64,000 bases of DNA from JAYZAP01 sp964645285 (GTDB taxonomy: Bacteria; Pseudomonadota; Alphaproteobacteria; JAAXGF01), in NCBI GenBank assembly GCA_964645285.1, contig CAZYDR010000002.1, forward strand, positions 8,710 to 72,709, written 5' to 3'. Position numbers and translations under genes: made by a program. The notes beneath the pieces were generated by a model. The model was not told the DNA's origin. It was given only the letters and a program-made list of their open reading frames with translations, and made no database searches. Positions 1 to 8,945 of this stretch are shown piece after piece (position 1 is the first letter of the stretch; every line of letters starts with the position of its first letter).

Positions 1-477
1 ACCGAGATCGGCTTCTACCACCTGCAACGCTCACCCCTCGAGCAGGCCCTGCCCAAACTGTTGGGCAAGGCGCTCGAGCGGGGCATGCGTGCGGTAGTCA
101 TGGCCGGCTCGGATGAGCGTGTGAAGGCTCTCGACGGCGCCCTGTGGACCTTCGACCAGGACTCGTTCCTGCCCCACGGCACGGCGGCGGATGGCAATGC
201 CGCCGCCCAGCCGGTCTATCTGACTACCACTGAAGAAAACCCCAACGGCGCCACCCTTCTGGTCCTCACCGACGGCGCCGAGCCCGAATTTACGGGCACA
301 TTCGAGCGCTGCCTCGACCTGTTCGACGGCAATGACGACCAGGCCGTGGCCGCCGCCCGCCAACGCTGGCGCCGCCGTCTGGAGGCTGGCGACACCTTGG
401 CCTACTGGCAGCAGACCGACGCTGGCGGCTGGGAGCAGAAGGCCAAAGTCGGACCCGAGGACACCCCGCAAAACTAA
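1..477 (+). CDS. holC: DNA polymerase III subunit chi (5' end cut by window edge)
   Basis: The chi subunit of the DNA polymerase III clamp loader links the holoenzyme to single-strand binding protein. The frame is open from base 1 and reads TEIGFYHLQR at once, the usual N-terminus of alphaproteobacterial HolC, so probably only the start codon is missing. Later landmarks are the RVKALDGALWTF segment, FLPHG, the PVYLTT strand and the ERCLDLFDG helix, all typical of the family. About 159 residues are visible. It converges on the ABC-F gene with a 6-base gap. The call is by motif recognition and fold-typical spacing. Confidence 0.88.
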   Translation, partial: TEIGFYHLQRSPLEQALPKLLGKALERGMRAVVMAGSDERVKALDGALWTFDQDSFLPHGTAADGNAAAQPVYLTTTEENPNGATLLVLTDGAEPEFTGTFERCLDLFDGNDDQAVAAARQRWRRRLEAGDTLAYWQQTDAGGWEQKAKVGPEDTPQN

Positions 478-483
478 CGGAGC

Positions 484-2382
484 TTACTCCGCCGCTGCCG
501 TGTCGTGATCGTGCTGGGCCTTGAGCCATTTTTCTTCGGCGTCGGCCAGACGGCGTGCAGCCTTGTCGCGGCGCATCAGGAGTTCGGTGAAGTCGGCTGT
601 CGGGCCTTCGTAGATGACGGGGTCGGCGAGCTTCTCGTCGATCCGTGCTTTTTCGGCGCTGCGTTTTTCCACCAGTGACTCGGTTTCGCGTAACGTCCGG
701 CGCAGGTCGGACAGACCCTGGCGGGCCTGGGCCTTGGCACGGCGGGCGTCGCGTTTGTTGACCTTGGCGGCGGGGGCCTTGTCTGTGGCGGGTGCGCTGG
801 CCATGGACGACGGCGAGCCGCGCTGGCTTAGGAGCATGCGGCGGTAGTCGTCGACATCGCCGTCGAAGGGTTTGACGTGGCCATTGGCGACCAGCCACAG
901 GCGATCGGCGCAGGCTTCGATCAGGTGCGGGTCGTGGGTGATCAGCAGCAGGGCGCCGGGGAAGTCGTTGAGCGCCTGGATCAGCGCCTCGCGGGCGTCC
1001 ACGTCGAGATGGCTGGTGGGTTCGTCGAGCACCATGAGGTGAGGCACCGTACGGCACATCATGGCCAGGACCAGCCGCGCCTTCTCACCGCCCGACAGGT
1101 CATCGACCTTTATGCCCACTTTGTCCTGCACCAGGCCGAAAGAACCGAGGTGGGCGCGGACCTTGGTGTCCGGCTCGCCGCGCATAATGCCGCGCATTTG
1201 CTCCAGCGCCGTGTGGCCGGCGGTCAATTCATCGACCTGATGCTGGGCGAAATAGCCGACCCGCAGTTTGCCCGTGGCGAAGTAACGCCCGTCCATGAGT
1301 TTTAGGCGGCTCGACAGCAGCTTGGCGAAGGTCGATTTGCCGTTGCCGTTGGCGCCGAGCAGGGCGATGCGGTCGTCCATGTCGATGCGCAGGTCGAGAT
1401 CGTGCAGCACCGGCTTGTTGTCTTCGTAACCCACCGTGCCGCCATCGATGGTGATGATCGGCGGCGCCAGGGTGCCGGGGTCGGGGAAGTTGAAGGCCAC
1501 CGTCGGATCCCTCATGGCTTCGGCGATGGGCTGCAGCCGGGCAATGGCCTTGAGCCGGCTCTGAGCCTGGCGCGCTTTGGTGGCCGAGTAGCGGAAGCGA
1601 TCCACGTAGGCCTGCATGTGCTTACGCTGGGCGTCCTGTTTCTTGCGCTGGGCGGTCTCCTGGGCGAGGCGCTCGGCCCGGGTGCGCTCGAACCGGTCGT
1701 AGCCGCCAGTGTAGGCGGTCAGTTTACCGTGATTGAGATGGAGAATGCCGCCGACCGCCGTATTCAGCAGGGTGCGGTCGTGGCTGACCAGCAGAATGGT
1801 GTTGGGGTAGCTGCGCAGATAGCCCTCCAGCCATAGGGTGCCTTCGAGATCGAGATAGTTGGTCGGCTCGTCGAGCAGCAGCAGGTCGGGCTCGGTAAAC
1901 AGGGTCGCGGCCAGGGCGACCCGCATGCGCCAACCACCCGAGAACGAATCCAGCGGCTGGGCCTGGGCGACTCTGTCGAAGCCGAGGCCGGACAGAATAG
2001 CGCCGGCCCGCGACGTCGCCGTATGGGAGCCGATATCGGCGAGCCGGGTGTGAATATGGGCGATGCGGCCCGGGTCCGTGGCGGTCTCGGCCTCGGCTAG
2101 GAGGGCCGTGCGTTCGACGTCGGCATCCAGCACCGAGTCGAGCAGGCTGCTCGGGCCGCCGGGGGCCTCCTGGACGACCTGGGCGAGATGGGCGCCGCGG
2201 CGCAAGGAAACGCCGCCGGCGTCGCATTCCAGTCGGCCGGCGATCAGGCCCAGCAGAGTCGTCTTGCCCGAGCCGTTGCGTCCCACAAGACCGAGCTTGT
2301 GACCCACGGGCACAACGGCGCTGGCATCCTCGAACAGGACGCGGCCACCAATGCGGTAAGTGATGTTTTCAATTCTCAACAT
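484..2382 (-). CDS. ABC-F family ATPase (Uup/YheS-like)
   Basis: This is a soluble protein with two ABC domains and no membrane segment, the ABC-F layout whose members act on ribosomes. Domain 1 has Walker A GRNGSGKTT near residue 35, signature FSGGWRMR and Walker B LLLDEPTNYLD. Domain 2 has Walker A GANGNGKST, signature LSGGEKAR and LMVLDEPTSHLD. A charged linker rich in R, K and Q (about residues 230-290) joins the domains and matches the P-site tRNA interaction motif region. The C-terminal 100 residues are charged and probably coiled coil, as in Uup and YheS. The 632-residue length is normal. Which ABC-F subgroup it belongs to cannot be decided by eye. Confidence 0.9.
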   Translation of the reverse strand: MLRIENITYRIGGRVLFEDASAVVPVGHKLGLVGRNGSGKTTLLGLIAGRLECDAGGVSLRRGAHLAQVVQEAPGGPSSLLDSVLDADVERTALLAEAETATDPGRIAHIHTRLADIGSHTATSRAGAILSGLGFDRVAQAQPLDSFSGGWRMRVALAATLFTEPDLLLLDEPTNYLDLEGTLWLEGYLRSYPNTILLVSHDRTLLNTAVGGILHLNHGKLTAYTGGYDRFERTRAERLAQETAQRKKQDAQRKHMQAYVDRFRYSATKARQAQSRLKAIARLQPIAEAMRDPTVAFNFPDPGTLAPPIITIDGGTVGYEDNKPVLHDLDLRIDMDDRIALLGANGNGKSTFAKLLSSRLKLMDGRYFATGKLRVGYFAQHQVDELTAGHTALEQMRGIMRGEPDTKVRAHLGSFGLVQDKVGIKVDDLSGGEKARLVLAMMCRTVPHLMVLDEPTSHLDVDAREALIQALNDFPGALLLITHDPHLIEACADRLWLVANGHVKPFDGDVDDYRRMLLSQRGSPSSMASAPATDKAPAAKVNKRDARRAKAQARQGLSDLRRTLRETESLVEKRSAEKARIDEKLADPVIYEGPTADFTELLMRRDKAARRLADAEEKWLKAQHDHDTAAAE

Positions 2383-2512
2383 GGCGGCGGGTTGATAGCA
2401 CGGCCCGGGCTTCGATCAAAGGGGTCGTGCGCGGCCGATGTCGTCGGGAGTTGCCGTATGGCCGGCAAGGGGCTATAAGGCGCCCTCTTTCAGGACCGGA
2501 CTGGAGCCAATA

Positions 2513-2935
2513 ATGGCCATCGAGCGGACACTTTCCATCATCAAGCCGGACGCCACGCGGCGCAATCTCACCGGCCGTATCATCGCGCGTTTCGAGGAGG
2601 CGGGCCTGCGCATCGTCGCCCAGAAGCGCATCCAGCTGACCCGTGAGCGGGCCGAAGGGTTTTATGCGGTTCACCGCGAGCGACCGTTTTTTAATGATCT
2701 GTGTAATTTCATGATCAGTGGGCCGGTTGTGGTTCAGGTTCTCGAGGGTGAAGGCGCCATTGCCGCAAACCGCGAGATCATGGGCGCGACCAACCCGGCC
2801 GATGCGGCGCCAGGCACCATCCGTGCCGACTTCGCCGAGTCCATCGAGGCTAACTCGGCCCACGGTTCAGATTCGCCGGAAACCGCGGCCTTCGAGATCG
2901 GCTATTTCTTCAGCAACGACGAGATCGTCGGCTAG
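2513..2935 (+). CDS. ndk: Nucleoside diphosphate kinase
   Basis: It transfers the gamma phosphate from ATP to nucleoside diphosphates through a phosphohistidine. The 140-residue protein has the typical start MAIERTLSIIKPDA and the active-site motif NSAHGSDS, with the catalytic histidine at about residue 117. The ATG at 2513 gives the canonical length; an in-frame upstream start at 2438 would add 25 residues that do not belong to the family. It converges on purN, and the two stop codons share bases in a CTAG tetramer. NDK next to the purine genes is a common alphaproteobacterial arrangement. Confidence 0.96.
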   Translation: MAIERTLSIIKPDATRRNLTGRIIARFEEAGLRIVAQKRIQLTRERAEGFYAVHRERPFFNDLCNFMISGPVVVQVLEGEGAIAANREIMGATNPADAAPGTIRADFAESIEANSAHGSDSPETAAFEIGYFFSNDEIVG

Positions 2936-3585
2936 TCTTCCAGGGGATTAAGCAGAACTGTTTCCGGGACGGCGCTGTTATCAACCAGTACCGTTTCGTT
3001 GACGACCGTCACCAGGCCTTCGGCAATCAATCGAACGGCCAGCGGATAAACCCGGTGTTCCGCCGCCAGTACGCGCTCGGCGAGCGTATCGGACGTATCG
3101 CCGGGGAGCACCGGCACCGCTGCCTGGGTAATGATCGGGCCACTGTCCAAACCACCACGAACAAAGTGCACGGTGCAGCCGGCGAAGCGAACGCCGGCCT
3201 CGAGTGCCCGTTGGTGGGTGTGAAGACCGGGAAAGATGGGCAGCAGCGACGGATGGATGTTGATTATCCGGTCGTGCCATTGGTTGACGAAACCGCTGTC
3301 GAGTATTCGCATAAACCCGGCGAGACAGACCAAGTCGGCACCACTGTCCTTAATCGCATTGCCGAGGGCGTCGCCAAAAGCATCGCGTGAATCGAAATTC
3401 CGGTGATTGATGGTCTGGTGGGGAATGCCGGCCGCTTGGGCCCGCTCAAGTCCCTTGGCGCCAGGCTCATTGGATATCACCAGAGCGACGCGGGCAGGAA
3501 AATCCGCCTTGGCGCAGGCGTCGATCAGGGACTGCAGATTACTGCCTCGCCCGGATATCAGGACGGCGAGGGTCAGCTCGGCCAT
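2932..3585 (-). CDS. purN: Phosphoribosylglycinamide formyltransferase
   Basis: It formylates GAR with 10-formyltetrahydrofolate in step 3 of purine synthesis. The glycine-rich N-terminus is LAVLISGRGSNLQSLID. The folate/catalytic region reads LAGFMRIL, followed by INIHPSLLPIFPGLHTHQRAL containing the catalytic Asn and His, then GCTVHFV. At 217 residues it is the normal size. Its start overlaps the purM stop by 13 bases, so purM-purN are translationally coupled. The stop codon overlaps that of convergent ndk. Confidence 0.96.
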   Translation of the reverse strand: MAELTLAVLISGRGSNLQSLIDACAKADFPARVALVISNEPGAKGLERAQAAGIPHQTINHRNFDSRDAFGDALGNAIKDSGADLVCLAGFMRILDSGFVNQWHDRIINIHPSLLPIFPGLHTHQRALEAGVRFAGCTVHFVRGGLDSGPIITQAAVPVLPGDTSDTLAERVLAAEHRVYPLAVRLIAEGLVTVVNETVLVDNSAVPETVLLNPLED

Positions 3586-4703
3586 GTCACTCCCGCGCCG
3601 ACGAGCTTGACCGCTGGCGCATCGTCGGCCTTGGCCGTTACCGTGCCAACGGCGTAAACCGTCTCGCCGTTGTCCTCGAAAATCGTGGTAACCGCCGGCG
3701 CGTCATCGGGGCTGACCACGGCGACCATGCCGAGACCGCAATTAAACGTGCGGGCCATTTCCTGGCCTTCGACGCCGCCGGTCGAGGCGAGCCAGGCGAA
3801 CACCGGCGGCACCGGCCAGGCGTCGGCATTGATCTCGACTGCCATATCATCGGGCAGGACCCGGGGAATATTCTCCAAGAGGCCGCCGCCGGTAATATGG
3901 GCCAGGGCTTTGATCTGGCCGTCGGCAAGAGCCGCAAGGCAGGATTTGACATAGATACGGGTCGGCGCCAGCAGGGCGTCGCCGAGGGGTGTGTCGGCTG
4001 CGAAGGGCGCCGGGGCGTCGTAGTCCAGTCCTTCGCCCTCGACGACCTTGCGGACCAGGGAAAATCCGTTGGAATGGAGTCCGTCCGAGGCCAGGCCAAG
4101 CAGGATATCGCCGGGCTCGACCGTGTCGTGGGGCAGCATGGCGTCGCGCTCGGCGGCGCCGACGGCAAAACCGGCCAGATCGTATTCGCCGGCGCCGTAC
4201 ATGTCCGGCATCTCCGCCGTTTCACCGCCGATCAGGGCACAGCCGGCCATCTTGCAGCCATGGGCAATACCCGCGACCACCATCTCGGCCACCGCCACGT
4301 CAAGCTTTCCGGTGGCGAAGTAATCGAGGAAGAACAACGGCTCGGCGCCACGGGTCACGATGTCGTTGACGCACATGGCGACCAGGTCGATGCCTACGGT
4401 GGAATGACGGTCGGCGGCGAAGGCGACTTTGAGCTTGGTGCCGACGCCATCGGTGCCCGAGACCAGGACCGGGTCGCGAAATCCGGCGGCGGCGAGATCA
4501 AACAAACCACCATAGCCACCGACCTCCGGGTCGGCGCCGGTGCGGGTCGTGGCCCGGGCAAGCGGTCCAATGGCTTTGACCAAAGCAGCGCCGGCGGCAA
4601 TGTCGACACCGGCGTCTCCATAGGAATAACTGTTTCTGGAAATGGGGGCCCTCGCTCTCGTCCCGATAGTTCGATATAATGCGCCCGCTTTCGCGCCGAA
4701 CAT
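3573..4703 (-). CDS. purM: Phosphoribosylformylglycinamidine cyclo-ligase
   Basis: It closes the imidazole ring to give AIR, step 5 of purine synthesis. Visible family motifs are YSYGDAGVDI near the N-terminus, SGTDGVGTKL, the CVNDIVTRGAEPLFFLDY block, IGGETAEMP and HITGGGL. The nearest in-frame ATG is at 4703, giving 376 residues and about 20 residues ahead of the conserved start. There is no in-frame ATG, GTG or TTG nearer. An ATT at 4643 preceded by a purine-rich GAGCGAGGG would give 356 residues, the family length, and the sequence ISRNSYSYGD. The true start is therefore uncertain. It forms an operon with purN and is divergent from the DUF2066 gene. Confidence 0.93.
   Translation of the reverse strand: MFGAKAGALYRTIGTRARAPISRNSYSYGDAGVDIAAGAALVKAIGPLARATTRTGADPEVGGYGGLFDLAAAGFRDPVLVSGTDGVGTKLKVAFAADRHSTVGIDLVAMCVNDIVTRGAEPLFFLDYFATGKLDVAVAEMVVAGIAHGCKMAGCALIGGETAEMPDMYGAGEYDLAGFAVGAAERDAMLPHDTVEPGDILLGLASDGLHSNGFSLVRKVVEGEGLDYDAPAPFAADTPLGDALLAPTRIYVKSCLAALADGQIKALAHITGGGLLENIPRVLPDDMAVEINADAWPVPPVFAWLASTGGVEGQEMARTFNCGLGMVAVVSPDDAPAVTTIFEDNGETVYAVGTVTAKADDAPAVKLVGAGVTWPS
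4674..4679 (+). promoter_or_regulatory. Possible -10 box for the DUF2066 operon
   Basis: A perfect TATAAT lies about 47 bases upstream of the DUF2066 ATG in the divergent purM gap. No good -35 hexamer is visible 16-18 bases upstream, so this is weak. If real, it would lie inside purM when purM starts at 4703. Confidence 0.3.
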
Positions 4704-4725
4704 ACTGCATCCGGAACGGTTTGCA

Positions 4726-5865
4726 ATGACCCATACCCGGCGCTTGATCGCCTTTCTTTTTGTCGCTGTCGGTTGGCTCGTCACAACCGGACCCGGTGTG
4801 CTGGCGGCCAAGGCTGACGCGGCTTTCAGCGTTACCGGAGTGGCCGTGGACGTTACCGCGGCGGATGCGGAGACGGCGCGCACTTCGGCCCTTGCCGATG
4901 GTCAGCAGCGGGCATTCCGCCAGCTTCTGGAGCGACTCGTGCCCGTGGCCGACCATGGCCGTCTGCCGTTGCTGCCCGATCTGGCGGTCACCGAACTGGT
5001 CAGGGGTTTCGAAGTATTCGGCGAGCGGGTCGGACCCGACCGCTACATCGCCTCGCTGACCTATCACTTCAAACCCGTCGAGATCGGCGATCTGCTGCGC
5101 AATCTGGATATTCCCTATGCCGCCACGGCGAGCGAGCCCATCGTGGTGGTGCCTTTGTTTCAGGACGCCAAGGGGCTGATGCTGTGGGATGACGGCAACC
5201 CCTGGCGCGAAGCCTGGGCGTCGCTGCCGCCGAGCAACAGCCTGGTGCCCATTATCATTCCGTTCGGCGAGCTTGCGGATCTCGAAATTCTCGATGCCGA
5301 ACAGGCCCGAGCGGGCGAAAGTGAGCGGTTCGACCGTCTCGCGGAACGCTATGACGCCGGCGAGGCCGTGGCCATCGACGCCATCATCGACGGCCAGGGA
5401 ACCCAGGACGCGCCGACCGTCAGTGTGTTGGTCCGCCGGGTGGCGTCCGGCGCCGTGGAAGTCAGTGGCGGCACCTACAGCGCGGCGGCGTGGGAGCCTC
5501 TGGCGGCCGTATTGGTCAAGGCGGCGGCGGCGACCCGGGCGCAGTTGGAGAACGAATGGAAGCAGACGCATTTGCTGCGCTTCGATCTCGAGACCCGGCT
5601 AACCATTGATATTCCCATCACCGGGTTTGCCGACTGGCTCGACATTCTCGGCCGGCTCGACAAGCTTGCCCTGGTACGCAAACTCGAAATTGCGGCGCTG
5701 TCGCCGCGGTTCGCCCGCGCCGTGCTGCACTATCTCGGTAACGAACAACAACTGGCTGCCGCGCTGGCCCGAGACAATCTGGTGCTGTCACGGGAAGCGG
5801 ACCTGTGGATTCTCCGTCGCCGGGGCTTTGGAGCCGACCAGCCCGAAACCGTCATAATCGAGTGA
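4726..5865 (+). CDS. DUF2066 domain protein, exported
   Basis: This is a 379-residue protein of unknown function. It starts with a signal peptide: MTHTRRL, a hydrophobic stretch LIAFLFVAVGWLVTT, then an Ala-rich cleavage region before FSVTGVAVDVTAADA. The following segment with SALADGQQRAFRQLLERLV is characteristic of DUF2066 proteins found beside purM and hdaA in alphaproteobacteria. The ATG at 4726 was chosen because it places the signal peptide at the N-terminus; an upstream ATG at 4642 would bury it. It is the first gene of a tightly packed run with the CDP-alcohol transferase, AI-2E permease and hdaA. Function is not known. Confidence 0.82.
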   Translation: MTHTRRLIAFLFVAVGWLVTTGPGVLAAKADAAFSVTGVAVDVTAADAETARTSALADGQQRAFRQLLERLVPVADHGRLPLLPDLAVTELVRGFEVFGERVGPDRYIASLTYHFKPVEIGDLLRNLDIPYAATASEPIVVVPLFQDAKGLMLWDDGNPWREAWASLPPSNSLVPIIIPFGELADLEILDAEQARAGESERFDRLAERYDAGEAVAIDAIIDGQGTQDAPTVSVLVRRVASGAVEVSGGTYSAAAWEPLAAVLVKAAAATRAQLENEWKQTHLLRFDLETRLTIDIPITGFADWLDILGRLDKLALVRKLEIAALSPRFARAVLHYLGNEQQLAAALARDNLVLSREADLWILRRRGFGADQPETVIIE

Positions 5866-6407
5866 ACCTGCCCAACCTCATTAGCCTTGCGCGGCTGCTG
5901 AGCACCCCGGTGGTGATCTGGCTTATCCTTATGGACGCCATGGTGCCGGCATTCTGGGTGTTCTCCATCGCCGCCATATCCGATGCGGTCGACGGCTTCG
6001 TCGCCAAGCGATTCGACAGCGAGACCGTGCTTGGCACCTATCTCGACGCCCTGGCCGACAAGGCTCTGTTGGTCAGTGTCTACGTGGTCCTGGGCGTCCT
6101 GGGGCAGCTTCCTCTGTGGCTTGTTCTGCTGGTGGTCTTTCGTGACCTTCTGATCGTCGGCGGCGCCTTGCTATTGTGGTTGCTGGCGCGGTCGTTCAGG
6201 ATAAAGCCTCTGATGGTCAGCAAGGTGAACACCGTCGCGCAAATCGTCCTTGCCATGACGGTGTTGGGTAGGTTGGGATTTAGCATGACGGTTGAAGGCG
6301 TGGAATTAATACAAATATACGTGGTGGCGGCGACGGCGTTGGTGTCAGGAGCGAGCTATATGATGGGATGGATGCGTATCATCGGGCAGGCGGAGATCGA
6401 GCGATGA
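5862..6407 (+). CDS. CDP-alcohol phosphatidyltransferase family membrane protein
   Basis: It is a membrane enzyme that moves a phosphatidyl group from CDP-diacylglycerol to an alcohol. The signature D-x2-D-G-x2-A-R-x8-G-x3-D-x3-D is seen as SDAVDGFVAKRF followed by GTYLDALADK, with Lys in place of the usual Arg. Several hydrophobic helices follow. The start is probably GTG at 5862, giving NLPNLISLARLL directly, and overlaps the upstream stop (GTGA). At 181 residues it is close to PgsA size. This gene next to an AI-2E permease and hdaA is usual in the group; whether it makes phosphatidylglycerophosphate or cardiolipin cannot be told. Confidence 0.85.
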   Translation: MNLPNLISLARLLSTPVVIWLILMDAMVPAFWVFSIAAISDAVDGFVAKRFDSETVLGTYLDALADKALLVSVYVVLGVLGQLPLWLVLLVVFRDLLIVGGALLLWLLARSFRIKPLMVSKVNTVAQIVLAMTVLGRLGFSMTVEGVELIQIYVVAATALVSGASYMMGWMRIIGQAEIER

Positions 6408-7486
6408 CCACACGCGCTCAAATCGGCTTTTGGCTTGGCGGACTGTTGGTCTTCGGCGTTCTGCTGTTTCTTCTCCGCGACATGATGTTGCCGTTTGTCG
6501 CGGGTATGGCCGTGGCCTACAGTCTCGACCCGGTTGCCGACCGACTGGAGACCGCTGGTTTGTCGCGTACCATGGCCACGGTGGTCATCACCATTTTGTT
6601 TGTCGTTGTCATGGTCGGCGCCTTGTTCCTGCTCTTGCCGGTGATCTACCAGCAACTGATCGACCTGATTTCGCGGGTGCCGGCCATCGCCGAGTCCATA
6701 CGCGAATATCTGCTAACCCTATCGGAAGCGTTATTTGCAAGCCTTGAGCCGGACGAGTTGGAGCGTGCCCGGGAGATACTCGCCGGCTTTACCGACAACC
6801 TGGCCGCCTGGGCCATGGGGCTCGGTACGGGAATCTGGCGATCCGGGCTGGCGTTAGTCAATATCGTGGCGCTGCTATTCATCACGCCCATCGTCACGTT
6901 CTATCTGTTGCGCGACTGGGACCATATCGTCGCCCGGGCGGACAACCTGTTACCGCGCCGTCACGCGTCGGAAATCCGCGTCCAACTTGGCAAGATCAAC
7001 GACACCCTGGCGGGGTTTGTTCGCGGCCAGGGACTGATCTGCCTCATCCTCATGACCTACTACGGTATCAGTCTTACCGTGGTGGGGCTGGATTTTGGAT
7101 TGGTTGTCGGGTTGGGCGCCGGCGTTCTCTCCTTCATTCCCTATGTCGGCGCGATCACCGGGTTCGTCACCGCGGTTACCCTCGCTTTGCTGCAGTTCGA
7201 TGATCTGTTGTGGGTTGGCGTGGTAGCCATGGTCTTTGCCGTCGGCCAAGTGGTCGAGGGTAATATTTTGTCGCCCAAGCTGGTCGGTGAGCGGGTCGGC
7301 CTGCACCCGGTCTGGATCATTTTCGGCGCCCTCGCCGGGGTCGCCTTGTTCGGTCTCGTGGGCATGCTGCTCGCCGTGCCGGCGACGGCGGTGATCGGTG
7401 TGCTGGTGCGGTTCGCCGCCGAGCGCTATCAGACCAGTCCGGTCTATCTCGGCCATAGTGATGGAGGCGGGGAACCGCCATCGTGA
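6404..7486 (+). CDS. AI-2E family (PerM-like) membrane transporter
   Basis: This 360-residue integral membrane protein of the AI-2E/PerM family has an N-terminal hairpin of two helices, a soluble amphipathic middle region (about residues 65-150) and a C-terminal membrane bundle. The family signatures PIVTFYLLRDWD and FIPYVGAITGFV are present, as is the GNILSPKLVGERVGLHPVWI motif near the end. The ATG at 6404 overlaps the preceding stop (ATGA). The substrate is unknown; family members have been linked to autoinducer-2 or Na+/H+ exchange. Confidence 0.88.
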   Translation: MTTRAQIGFWLGGLLVFGVLLFLLRDMMLPFVAGMAVAYSLDPVADRLETAGLSRTMATVVITILFVVVMVGALFLLLPVIYQQLIDLISRVPAIAESIREYLLTLSEALFASLEPDELERAREILAGFTDNLAAWAMGLGTGIWRSGLALVNIVALLFITPIVTFYLLRDWDHIVARADNLLPRRHASEIRVQLGKINDTLAGFVRGQGLICLILMTYYGISLTVVGLDFGLVVGLGAGVLSFIPYVGAITGFVTAVTLALLQFDDLLWVGVVAMVFAVGQVVEGNILSPKLVGERVGLHPVWIIFGALAGVALFGLVGMLLAVPATAVIGVLVRFAAERYQTSPVYLGHSDGGGEPPS

Positions 7487-8181
7487 CGCAGCTCGCTCTC
7501 GACCTTGGCCATCGCGCCGCCCTCGACGCCGATGATTTCCTGATTGCCCCGTGCAATCTCGATGCGGTCATGTGGGTTGATCGCTGGCCGGCCTGGCCGG
7601 CGCCGGCCCTGGTTGTCCACGGCCCGCCCGCCTGCGGCAAGACCCATTTGGCCCATGTCTGGCAGGCGCGAAGCGGCGCCCGGACGGTCGCCGCCGACCG
7701 GCTTTCCGGCGTCGCGCCCGGCGCGTTGTTGAGCAAGGACGCCTGCGCCGTGGTTGAGGACGGCGACCACGTCACCGACGAAGCCGCGTTGATGCATCTC
7801 TACAATGTCGCCGCTGAAGGTGGCGGACAGTTGCTGATCACCGCCGCCACGCCACCGGCGCGCTGGTCGCTGGATCTTCCGGATTTGCGTTCCCGGCTGG
7901 TGGCCGCGCCCGCGGTTGCCATCGGCCCGCCCGACGACGGCCTCATCGCGGCGCTGTTGATCAAGCTGTATGATGACCGCCAGCTCCGTGTTAGTGACGG
8001 CGTCGTCGAGTATCTGCTGGCTCGAATGGAGCGCTCGTTTGAAGCGGCGCGGCTTCTGGTCACGGCGCTCGACGACGCGGCCCTCGCCGGCCGGCGAAAC
8101 ATCACCGTGCCTTTGGCGCGACAAGTCTTGAATGACCTCGAACAACGACATCAGGGAGAGTTGAAATGGACCTCGGAATAG
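7483..8181 (+). CDS. hdaA: DnaA regulatory inactivator HdaA
   Basis: It resembles the DnaA AAA+ domain without the DNA-binding domain. In alphaproteobacteria HdaA works with the sliding clamp to stimulate ATP hydrolysis by DnaA. The N-terminal QLALDL segment matches the clamp-binding motif seen at the start of Hda proteins. Walker A is GPPACGKTHL near residue 50, and a sensor-like RLVAAP region is present. The Walker B is weak, read as AVVEDGD. The start is GTG at 7483 overlapping the stop of the permease gene. At 232 residues it is the normal size. Confidence 0.88.
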   Translation: MTQLALDLGHRAALDADDFLIAPCNLDAVMWVDRWPAWPAPALVVHGPPACGKTHLAHVWQARSGARTVAADRLSGVAPGALLSKDACAVVEDGDHVTDEAALMHLYNVAAEGGGQLLITAATPPARWSLDLPDLRSRLVAAPAVAIGPPDDGLIAALLIKLYDDRQLRVSDGVVEYLLARMERSFEAARLLVTALDDAALAGRRNITVPLARQVLNDLEQRHQGELKWTSE

Positions 8182-8945
8182 CCGGTAAGAAGGCGATCGT
8201 ATGCGCCTCGAGCAAGGGATTGGGGCGTGGTTGCGCCATGGCGCTGGCCCGCGAAGGCGCGAACGTTACCATCAACAGCCGCAACTCGGACGTCCTCGAA
8301 GCCACGGCGGCCGAAATCCGCGAGGCCCACGGAGTCGAGGTCACCACCGTAGCCATGGATGTGACTACACCGGAAGGCCGCGCCGCCCTGCTCGCCGCCT
8401 GCCCCGAGCCTGATATTCTGATCAACAATGCCGGCGGTCCGCCGCCCGGCGACTTCCGTGAATGGGATCGCGAGACGTGGATCAGCGCTATTGACGCCAA
8501 CATGCTGACCGCGATCTTCCTCATCAAGGACACCGTTGACGGCATGATCGAGCGCGGCTTCGGGCGCATCGTCAACATCACCTCAAGCTCCGTGAAGGCG
8601 CCGATTGACGTTCTCGGCCTGTCGAACGGGGCGCGCAGCGGACTCACCGGCTTCACCGCCGGCGTCGCACGCAAAACCGTGCGCCACAATGTGACCATCA
8701 ACGGACTGTTGCCGGGACCGTTCGACACCGACCGGCTGCGCTCCGGCTACCGTTACGCCTCGGACAAGTCCGGGCGGCCGTTCGACGAACTATTCTATGA
8801 GGGTGCCGCCGCCAACCCGGCTGGCCGGTTCGGTACGGCCGATGAGTTCGGCGACGCTTGCGCCTATCTGTGCAGCGCCCAGGCGAGCTACATCACCGGC
8901 CAGAACCTGCTGCTCGACGGCGGGAACTATCCGGGGTCGTTTTAG
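8166..8945 (+). CDS. Short-chain dehydrogenase-like protein with altered catalytic motif
   Basis: A Rossmann-fold SDR of 259 residues. The cofactor loop reads CASSKGLGRG instead of TGxxxGIG, and the NNAG motif is intact (INNAGG). The catalytic Ser is present in ITSSS, but the Tyr-x3-Lys pair is missing: that place reads GLSNGARSG. The C-terminal part GQNLLLDGG is typical of SDRs. This matches a known subgroup of BKR-like SDRs that departs from the canonical tetrad, so it may be a non-classical reductase or a non-enzymatic binding protein. It starts 16 bases inside hdaA and ends on a TTAG shared with rnd. Confidence 0.85.
   Translation: MDLGIAGKKAIVCASSKGLGRGCAMALAREGANVTINSRNSDVLEATAAEIREAHGVEVTTVAMDVTTPEGRAALLAACPEPDILINNAGGPPPGDFREWDRETWISAIDANMLTAIFLIKDTVDGMIERGFGRIVNITSSSVKAPIDVLGLSNGARSGLTGFTAGVARKTVRHNVTINGLLPGPFDTDRLRSGYRYASDKSGRPFDELFYEGAAANPAGRFGTADEFGDACAYLCSAQASYITGQNLLLDGGNYPGSF

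Noticed and set aside
2718..2951. Short Arg/Ser-rich frame within ndk
   Set aside because: It is a shadow of the third-position GC bias in ndk.
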